A DNA stretch of 5,167 nucleotides from Alphaproteobacteria bacterium (GTDB lineage Bacteria > Pseudomonadota > Alphaproteobacteria > ATCC43930 > CGMCC-115725): NCBI GenBank assembly GCA_005888515.1, contig VAZR01000255.1, positions 1 through 5,167 on the forward strand, given 5' to 3'. The notes under the pieces were generated by a model. It worked only from the letters and a program-made list of their open reading frames with translations. It did not search any database and had not been told where the DNA came from. Made by a program: the position numbers and the translations under genes. Numbering within the stretch: the first letter of the stretch is position 1; every line of letters begins with the position of its first letter. This document shows positions 1 through 5,167 of this stretch, in pieces.

Positions 1-64
1 GAGCCCTCGGTCGTGCTGACCCGCCCCGGATTGCCGGTAATCCCGGAGATGCTTGTTCTACCAG

Positions 65-106
65 GCCGATAAAATCGGATACGAGCCGATAAATTTCGAT
101 ACCGAG
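65..106. repeat. Imperfect 20-base tandem repeat with internal palindrome
   Basis: Two adjacent copies begin at 65 (GCCGATAAAATCGGATAC) and 85 (GCCGATAAATTTCGATAC), matching at 15 or 16 of the first 18 positions. The first copy contains a perfect inverted repeat, CCGAT-AAA-ATCGG (66-78). The patch is clearly richer in A and T than its surroundings. It could be a pair of regulator binding sites or the remnant of a promoter region, but the sequence does not identify a binding protein. Confidence 0.5.
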
Positions 107-325
107 TTGGGAACCCACGGATCGCCGCGGCGTTGGTCGGGTGGTCGTCTGTGACGGTGTGGGAAATCCGCACCAGGGAGACGGGTCTCGCCGAACCGCC
201 TCCCCTGCCGTACCTAATTCTGCGCGGCGGAATGCGATGCCGCGGCCCCGATGCGACCCCGGGTAAACGCGTCGGTGGTGCAGACCGAGATATCGGGTCA
301 CGGGCGGTCGGAGTGCGGTGTTTTC

Positions 326-365
326 GTGCCCGCCGATCGAGGATGCTATCCTTGATCGGCGGCAC
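326..365. promoter_or_regulatory. Long palindrome / hairpin upstream of glgE
   Basis: The inner arms 332-344 and 348-360 pair over 13 positions, 12 Watson-Crick plus one G-T at 339/353, around a 3-base GCT loop. With C331 bulged out, the outer arms GTGCC (326-330) and GGCAC (361-365) add five more pairs, for 18 in total. No T-tract follows on either strand: plus continues GTCTG, and minus continues with CG then AAAA. It therefore does not look like an intrinsic terminator. It lies about 90 bases before the probable glgE start, so it could be an operator, a 5'-UTR structure or a small dispersed palindromic element. The function is inferred; the pairing is seen directly. Confidence 0.6.
344..352 (+). 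promoter_or_regulatory. Possible extended -10 element for glgE-treS
   Basis: TGCTATCCT fits the extended -10 pattern TGnTAnnnT and resembles GC-rich alphaproteobacterial -10 boxes. No good -35 is seen; TTTTCG (321-326) is the nearest candidate, at a rather long spacing. If used, transcription would start near 359 and give a leader of about 100 bases. The element sits in the centre of the 326-365 palindrome, an arrangement that would suit repression by a palindrome-binding protein. This is a weak call because such boxes occur by chance. Confidence 0.25.
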
Positions 366-438
366 GTCTGTCGGGCCAGCGCTGGCTTGAGCCCGGAGGG
401 CACTGCGCCGCGGCGATGCCGAGCGTGTGGCCGCAAAC

Positions 439-448
439 GGGGAGCGAG
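439..448 (+). promoter_or_regulatory. Ribosome binding site candidate that decides the glgE start
   Basis: GGGGAGCGAG precedes ATG 457. The GGAG core ends 12 bases before the ATG, and the second GAG (446-448) ends 8 bases before it. The alternative in-frame GTG at 427 has no purine-rich stretch at useful spacing, only GAG at 421-423, three bases away. This favours ATG 457. A strong GGAGGG lies at 395-400 but is 26 bases from GTG 427 and has no good in-frame start just after it. Confidence 0.4.
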
Positions 449-456
449 CTCGCGCG

Positions 457-3400
457 ATGCGCGAAGGCCTGCGGATCTACAATCTGTTTCCGACACTGGC
501 GGGGCCAATCGCCGGGTGGACGGCCGAATTGCCGCGGATCGCCGCGATGGCGTTCAACGCGGTCTACATCAACCCGTTTCACTACCCCGGTTTCTCGGGC
601 AGCCTCTACGCGGTCAAGGACTATTACCGGCTGAACCCGCGCTTTCGCGGCAACGGGAAAGGCAAGGACGACGCCTTGCTGCGGGGTTTTACCGACAAGG
701 CGCGCGATCATGGCCTGCGCATCGTCATGGACCTCGTCGTCAATCACACCGCCAAGGACAGCGAGCTGATCGCCAGCCGGCCCAACTGGTTCGCGCGCGA
801 CGGCGACGGCGAGATCCTGTCGCCCTTCGCGGTCGACCCCGATAACCCCGAACGCAAGACCGTGTGGGGCGATCTGGCGGAGCTCGATTACCGGCCGCCG
901 CAGCGCGACGAGATCGTCGCCTATTTCGAAGAGCTGGTGCGCCATTATGTCGGACTCGGGTTTGGCGGGTTTCGTTGCGACGCCGCCTACAAGGTCCCGG
1001 CCGAGGTGTGGCGGCGGCTCATCGACGCCGCCAAGATGCTCGATCCGGAAGTCGTGTTCCTGGCGGAGAATCTCGGCGCGACCGTCGCCGAGGTCGAGGC
1101 GCTCGGGAAGGCCGGGTTCGATTATCTGTTCAACAGCATGAAATGGTGGGATTTCGAGAGCCCGTGGCTGCTCGAACAGTACGAGAAATTCCGTCACCTC
1201 GCGCCGACGATCGGTTTTCCGGAGAGCCACGATACCGAGCGGCTGGTCACCGAGTTGCTGGCGGCCGGTTTCCCCGACAGCGAAATCGAAGCGCATTACC
1301 GCCAGGCCTATGCCTTCGCCGCCGCGTTCTCGACCGGCGTCATGATGCCGATGGGGTTTGAATATGGCTGGGCGCGGCGCATCTCGGTCGTACCGCAGCA
1401 GGATGACGGGCCCGAGCCGCCGCGCTTCGATCTCGCCCCGTTCATCGCCGGCATCAATCGGCTGAAACAGGCCGTGCCGGCGCTCAACGAAGAGGGGCCG
1501 CAGCGGCTGTTGTCGCGCCCGAACGATCCGCTGATCGTGCTATTGCGGCAGAGCGAAAGCGGCGCCGAACGAGCCTTCACGCTGGTCAACACGCCGGAGC
1601 GCGAGCCGCGCGAGGTCACCGCCGAGCAGCTGCTGGAGATGGCCGGGCTTTTCGGCCTCGGCGACCGGCTGTTGCTAAGCGAGATGCAGCTCGACGGCGA
1701 GCAAGCGCCGCTTCCGGCGCGGTTTCAGGTCAAGCCGCTTGAGGTGAAGGTGTTGCGCGCCGTGCTCCGGCCGGTCAGGCAGGTGCCGATCGGGCCGTGC
1801 GAGGCCGGCCGCGCACCTGTGCATCACCCGGCATGGCGGCCCGAGGCGCGCATCCTGATCGAGAACGTCTATCCCGAGATCGATACGGGCCGCTACCCGG
1901 CGAAGCGTGTCGTCGGCGACACCGTCGAGGTGTGGGCCGATCTGTTCCGCGACGGGCACGACAAGCTCAGAGCGGTGCTCAACTACGCGTTCGAGGACGA
2001 GGGGTGGCAGGAGACGCCGTTCGCATTCCACGACAACGACCGCTGGGTGGCGCGCTTCCGGCCGGACCGGGTTGGACGCTGGCGCTATACGATCGAGGCG
2101 TGGACCGACCGGTTCGAGAGCTGGCGCGAGGATCTGGTTAAGAAACGCGATGCCGGGCAGGACGTCGATCTCGAGCTTATCGAGGGCAGCCAGCTTGTCG
2201 AGGCGGCCGTAGCGCATGCGGCCAAACAGGATGCTGCGCGGCTACGCAAGCTGCTCAAGGAATTCGCGGGCGCGGACAATGCCCGCCGCGCCGAGCTGAT
2301 GCTGTCGGCGGAATTGCGCGACGCGATGGCACGGGCCGATGACCGCGGCGACCGGGTGCACTATGGCCGGGAATTGGAGCTGGTCGTCGACCGGCCGGAG
2401 GCGCGGTTCACGGCGTGGTACGAGATGTTCCCACGCAGCCAGGGCAAAGTGCCGGGGAAGAGCGCCACCTTTGACGATTGCATCGAGCGGCTCGCCGATG
2501 TCGCGGCGCTGGGCTTCGATGTCGTGTACCTCGTGCCGATCCACCCGATCGGGCGGGCCAACCGCAAGGGCCGCGACAACGCCGTCACGGCGGTGCCGGA
2601 TGACCCCGGCAGCCCCTACGCGATCGGCGCCGCGGAGGGCGGCCACACCGCAATCAACCCCGAGCTTGGGACGCTCGATGATTTCCGGCGCTTTGTGCAA
2701 GCTGCCGCTGGGCTCGGTATCGAGATCGCGCTCGATTTCGCGATCCAGTGCGCCCCGGACCACCCCTGGGTCGCCGCGCACAAGGAGTGGTTCCGTTTTC
2801 GGCCTGACGGCTCGATCAAATACGCCGAGAACCCGCCGAAGAAGTACGAGGACATCGTCAATGTCGAGTTCGACAACCCCGACCGCGAGGGGTTGTGGAC
2901 CGAGTTGCGCGACGTCGTACTGTTCTGGATCGATCAGGGGGTCCGCAACTTCCGCGTCGACAACCCGCACACCAAGCCGCTGCCGTTCTGGGAGTGGCTT
3001 ATCCGCGAGGTGAAGGCGCGCTGCCCCGAGGCGATCTTCCTGTCGGAAGCCTTCACCCGGCCAAAGATGATGCGGGCGCTCGCCAAGGCGGGGTTCACTC
3101 AGTCCTACACCTATTTCACCTGGCGCAATACGAAGCCCGAGCTGACCGAATATCTGACCGAGCTGGCGCAGGGGCCGGCCAAGGAATATTTCCGGCCGAA
3201 TTTCTTCACCAACACGCCTGACATCCTGCCGGTAGTTCTGCAGGAAGGCGGCCGCCCGGCCTTCCGCATCCGCCTCGTGTTGGCCGGTACCCTGTCGCCG
3301 GCCTACGGCATCTATAACGGCTTCGAATTATGCGAGAACGCCGCGATCCCGGGACGCGAGGAGTACATTCATTCAGAGAAATATGAGTACAAGGTGTGGG

Positions 3401-3780
3401 ATTGGGACCGCCCCGGGAACATCAAGCGCGACATCGCGATCCTGAACCGCTTCCGGCGCGAAAACCCGGCCCTGCACGAATTGACCAATCTGCGGTTTCT
3501 CGACTGCGCCGACCCGAACATCCTGGCCTACGCCAAGTCGACCGCCGACCGCGGCAATATCGTGATCGCGGTCGTCAATCTCGATCCACACGGGGTCCAT
3601 GGCGGCGAGGTGATCCTGCCGCTCGGGCAATGGGACTTTTCACCCGAGCAGGGCTTCACGGTCGAGGAGGCGTTTACCGGGCGCGCCGCTCAGTGGCATG
3701 GCGAGCGCCAGCACCTCGTGCTTGACCCGCAGACCAACCCCGCCTTGTTGTTCCGCCTATTGCCTGCCAGCCGGTCATGA
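457..3780 (+). CDS. glgE: GH13 alpha-amylase-type module fused to GlgE maltosyltransferase
   Basis: This 1107-residue cytoplasmic protein (no signal peptide or membrane segment seen) joins two complete GH13 enzymes. Residues about 5-340 form a first (beta/alpha)8 barrel with DLVVNH (92-97), GFRCDAA with nucleophile D175, FLAEN with acid/base E204, and ESHD with D259. A beta domain (about 358-436) and a Pro-rich linker follow. From about 464 comes a full GlgE: N-terminal beta domain (464-560), helical insert (580-630), barrel (636-1015) and C-terminal beta domain (1018-1105). GlgE transfers maltose from alpha-maltose-1-phosphate to the non-reducing end of alpha-1,4-glucan. Its signatures are FRVDNPHTKP (nucleophile D835), LSEAFTRP (E864), NTPDIL (D922) and ENPPKKY (N792, K795, Y797), which corresponds to the phosphate-binding segment known from Streptomyces GlgE. 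Stand-alone GlgE is about 650-700 residues, so the first 440 are extra. Their substrate is unknown. GTG 427, ten codons upstream, is an alternative start. The stop overlaps treS. Confidence 0.9.
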   Translation: MREGLRIYNLFPTLAGPIAGWTAELPRIAAMAFNAVYINPFHYPGFSGSLYAVKDYYRLNPRFRGNGKGKDDALLRGFTDKARDHGLRIVMDLVVNHTAKDSELIASRPNWFARDGDGEILSPFAVDPDNPERKTVWGDLAELDYRPPQRDEIVAYFEELVRHYVGLGFGGFRCDAAYKVPAEVWRRLIDAAKMLDPEVVFLAENLGATVAEVEALGKAGFDYLFNSMKWWDFESPWLLEQYEKFRHLAPTIGFPESHDTERLVTELLAAGFPDSEIEAHYRQAYAFAAAFSTGVMMPMGFEYGWARRISVVPQQDDGPEPPRFDLAPFIAGINRLKQAVPALNEEGPQRLLSRPNDPLIVLLRQSESGAERAFTLVNTPEREPREVTAEQLLEMAGLFGLGDRLLLSEMQLDGEQAPLPARFQVKPLEVKVLRAVLRPVRQVPIGPCEAGRAPVHHPAWRPEARILIENVYPEIDTGRYPAKRVVGDTVEVWADLFRDGHDKLRAVLNYAFEDEGWQETPFAFHDNDRWVARFRPDRVGRWRYTIEAWTDRFESWREDLVKKRDAGQDVDLELIEGSQLVEAAVAHAAKQDAARLRKLLKEFAGADNARRAELMLSAELRDAMARADDRGDRVHYGRELELVVDRPEARFTAWYEMFPRSQGKVPGKSATFDDCIERLADVAALGFDVVYLVPIHPIGRANRKGRDNAVTAVPDDPGSPYAIGAAEGGHTAINPELGTLDDFRRFVQAAAGLGIEIALDFAIQCAPDHPWVAAHKEWFRFRPDGSIKYAENPPKKYEDIVNVEFDNPDREGLWTELRDVVLFWIDQGVRNFRVDNPHTKPLPFWEWLIREVKARCPEAIFLSEAFTRPKMMRALAKAGFTQSYTYFTWRNTKPELTEYLTELAQGPAKEYFRPNFFTNTPDILPVVLQEGGRPAFRIRLVLAGTLSPAYGIYNGFELCENAAIPGREEYIHSEKYEYKVWDWDRPGNIKRDIAILNRFRRENPALHELTNLRFLDCADPNILAYAKSTADRGNIVIAVVNLDPHGVHGGEVILPLGQWDFSPEQGFTVEEAFTGRAAQWHGERQHLVLDPQTNPALLFRLLPASRS
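3777..3780 (+). other. ATGA stop-start overlap coupling glgE and treS
   Basis: The treS ATG (3777-3779) overlaps the glgE TGA (3778-3780). No clear Shine-Dalgarno precedes it; the 20 bases upstream read as pyrimidine-rich glgE coding sequence. Translation of treS probably depends on termination-reinitiation after glgE, which would tie the amounts of the two enzymes together. An internal in-frame ATG at 3825 (treS codon 17) is a possible alternative start, because the conserved part of the protein begins only at about residue 25. Confidence 0.7.
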
Positions 3781-5167
3781 GCCCGCCCGATGACGCCCCT
3801 ACCGTGCTGCAGAGCACCGCCGAGATGGCGCGCCCCGAAAGCGGCGACCCGCTGTGGTACAAGGACGCGATCATCTATCAGCTGCACATCAAGGCATTCT
3901 TCGACGCCAACAATGACGGGATCGGCGATTTCGAGGGGCTGACCCATAAGCTCGATTACCTGCAGGATCTCGGCGTCACCGCGTTGTGGCTGTTGCCGTT
4001 CTACCCCTCGCCGCTGCGCGACGACGGCTACGATATCGCCGATTACAAGAACATCCATCCCGCCTATGGCCGGATGGCCGATTTCAAGGCCTTCGCGCGC
4101 GAGGCGCATCGCCGCGGGCTGCGCATCATCACCGAGCTGGTGATCAACCACACCTCGGATCAGCACCCGTGGTTTCAGCGGGCAAGGCGCGCCAGCCCCG
4201 GCTCGGCATTGCGCGATTTCTATGTGTGGAGCGACACCGACCAGAAGTTTCTCGAAACGCGCATCATCTTCATCGATACGGAGAAATCGAACTGGATCTG
4301 GGACCCGGTCGCGCAGGCCTATTACTGGCACCGCTTCTATTCGCACCAGCCCGACCTCAATTTCGACAGCCCGCGGGTGTTCCGCGCGATCTCCCATGTC
4401 ATGCAATTCTGGCTCGATCTCGGCGTCGACGGCATGCGGCTCGACGCTGTCCCGTACCTGATCGAGCGCGAGGGCACGATCAACGAGAACCTGCCGGAGA
4501 CGCACGAGATCCTGAAGCGGTTGCGGCGCGAGATGGACCGGCGTTACGGCGACCGCATGTTGCTCGCCGAAGCCAATCAATGGCCGGAAGACGTGCTGCA
4601 TTATTTCGGTGCCGGCGACGAATGCCACATGGCATTCCACTTCCCGCTGATGCCGCGCATCTACATGGCGCTCGCCACCGAGGACCGGCATCCGGTCACC
4701 GATATCGTGCGGCAGACGCCGGAGATCCCGGAGAGCTGCCAGTGGGCGGTGTTCCTGCGCAACCACGACGAGCTGACGCTCGAAATGGTCACCGACCGCG
4801 AGCGCGACTACCTGTGGGATTATTACGCCGCCGATCGGCGCGCCCGGCTCAACCTCGGCATCCGCCGCCGCCTCGCGCCACTGATGGAAAACGACCGGCG
4901 CAAAATCGAATTGCTGAAAGGCTTGCTGTTGTCGATGCCGGGCACGCCGGTGCTGTATTACGGCGACGAGATCGGCATGGGCGACAATGTCTATCTCGGC
5001 GACCGCGACGGTGTGCGCACCCCGATGCAATGGTCGCCCGACCGTAATGGCGGCTTCTCGCGCGCCGATCCGGCGATGCTGTACCTGCCGCCGATCATGG
5101 ACCCGGTCTACGGGTTCGAGGCGGTCAATGTCGAGGCGCAGAGCCGCTCACCATCATCGCTGTTGAA
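3777..5167 (+). CDS. treS: Trehalose synthase (maltose alpha-D-glucosyltransferase), 3' end beyond window
   Basis: The first 463 codons are present with no stop; the frame runs off the right edge. TreS (GH13 family) isomerises trehalose and maltose inside one active site in the cytoplasm. Visible signatures are the N-terminal LWYKDAIIYQLH (26-37), the Ca-site-like DANNDGIGDF (43-52), region I ELVINHTSDQHPWF (120-133) and region II GMRLDAVPYL with nucleophile D223. Region III is LLAEANQWPEDV with acid/base E265, and region IV is FLRNHDELTLE with D331. The TreS-typical GTPVLYYGDEIGMGDN (389-404), RTPMQWS (414-420) and PVYGFEAVNVEAQ (443-455) follow. The catalytic barrel is therefore complete; the C-terminal beta domain is cut off. 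Many TreS proteins in this lineage carry a fused C-terminal maltokinase, but that cannot be seen here. Coupled by a 4-base overlap to glgE, it would supply maltose for the maltose-1-phosphate that GlgE uses. Confidence 0.93.
   Translation, partial: MSPPDDAPTVLQSTAEMARPESGDPLWYKDAIIYQLHIKAFFDANNDGIGDFEGLTHKLDYLQDLGVTALWLLPFYPSPLRDDGYDIADYKNIHPAYGRMADFKAFAREAHRRGLRIITELVINHTSDQHPWFQRARRASPGSALRDFYVWSDTDQKFLETRIIFIDTEKSNWIWDPVAQAYYWHRFYSHQPDLNFDSPRVFRAISHVMQFWLDLGVDGMRLDAVPYLIEREGTINENLPETHEILKRLRREMDRRYGDRMLLAEANQWPEDVLHYFGAGDECHMAFHFPLMPRIYMALATEDRHPVTDIVRQTPEIPESCQWAVFLRNHDELTLEMVTDRERDYLWDYYAADRRARLNLGIRRRLAPLMENDRRKIELLKGLLLSMPGTPVLYYGDEIGMGDNVYLGDRDGVRTPMQWSPDRNGGFSRADPAMLYLPPIMDPVYGFEAVNVEAQSRSPSSLL

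Larger units (their letters stand above)
1..456. other. Non-coding upstream region (leader of the glgE-treS operon)
   Basis: I see no convincing gene here. The only forward reading frame of any size (133-390, TTG start, 85 codons) has an Arg/Pro/Gly-rich product without recognisable motifs. No tRNA or other RNA gene was recognised. The stretch holds an AT-richer patch with a tandem repeat (65-106) and several small potential hairpins: 156-174 (8 pairs including two G-T, AAA loop), 223-244 (6 pairs, 10-base loop) and 285-296 (CCGA/TCGG around GATA). It also holds one strong palindrome (326-365). The small hairpins could arise by chance in DNA this GC-rich. The most natural reading is the promoter and 5' leader of the genes to the right. 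The end of an upstream gene may lie just beyond the left edge. Confidence 0.6.

Noticed and set aside
2..118. Minus-strand frame running off the left edge from GTG 118 (begins GSQLGIEIYRLVSDFIGLVE), a possible divergent gene
   Set aside because: It looks mildly protein-like, but its codon third positions are about half A/T, unlike the two real genes. It has no Shine-Dalgarno, and the frame lies over the tandem repeat. Only 39 codons are visible; sequence to the left would decide.
326..372. Intrinsic terminator at the long palindrome
   Set aside because: No run of T follows the hairpin on either strand; the TTTT lies on the 5' side on plus and becomes AAAA after the hairpin on minus.
133..390. 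85-codon forward reading frame in the upstream region
   Set aside because: It has a TTG start, an Arg/Pro/Gly-rich product with no motif, overlaps the long palindrome and has no ribosome site. GC-rich DNA readily leaves such frames open.
395..418. GGAGGG followed by ATG 416 as the start of a small leader gene (416-634)
   Set aside because: The spacing is long (15 bases), and the 72-codon product is Arg/Ser/Thr-rich and mostly overlaps the fusion gene out of frame. A short leader peptide cannot be excluded, but nothing supports it.
346..1296. Long minus-strand open frame (316 codons) opposite the 5' end of the fusion gene
   Set aside because: It is antisense to a clear GH13 coding region and encodes a low-complexity Arg/Asp/Val/Ala product, a typical shadow caused by the high GC third-position bias of the plus-strand gene.
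3690..5030. 446-codon minus-strand open frame opposite treS
   Set aside because: The plus strand encodes an unmistakable TreS with all motifs. The antisense product is rich in His, Val, Arg and Asp with no recognisable domain.
1..5167. CRISPR array, tRNA/rRNA genes, insertion sequence or phage elements
   Set aside because: No regularly spaced repeats, no tRNA-like T-arm with cloverleaf, no transposase motifs and no terminal inverted repeats were seen. Coding style is uniform across both genes, so there is no sign of recent transfer inside them.

Overview
The window is a piece of an alpha-glucan/trehalose operon from a GC-rich bacterium, most likely an alphaproteobacterium. Codon third positions are dominated by G and C, and a GH13-GlgE fusion followed directly by treS matches, from memory, gene orders in Hyphomicrobiales/Rhizobiales and relatives. 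The order and genus cannot be fixed from this sequence alone.

Layout: bases 1 to about 456 hold no convincing gene. This stretch contains an AT-richer patch with an imperfect 20-base tandem repeat near its left end. It also contains a striking long palindrome (326-365) about 90 bases ahead of the first gene, overlapping a possible extended -10 promoter element. From 457 to 3780 runs one very long gene. Its C-terminal 650 or so residues are a complete GlgE (alpha-1,4-glucan:maltose-1-phosphate maltosyltransferase). Its N-terminal 440 or so residues are a second, complete GH13 alpha-amylase-type module of unassigned specificity. Both halves keep the full GH13 catalytic triad. From 3777 to the right edge runs the first 463 codons of treS (trehalose synthase/maltose glucosyltransferase), overlapping the glgE stop by an ATGA junction.

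How the genes work together (established for the GlgE pathway, inferred here): TreS interconverts trehalose and maltose, a maltokinase makes maltose-1-phosphate, GlgE adds the maltosyl unit to a growing alpha-1,4-glucan, and a branching enzyme (GlgB) adds branches. The kinase and GlgB are not visible and would be expected to the right of the window, the kinase possibly as the C-terminal part of this treS. The unusual element is the extra GH13 enzyme fused to the front of GlgE. It has an intact active site but no obvious assigned role in the pathway.
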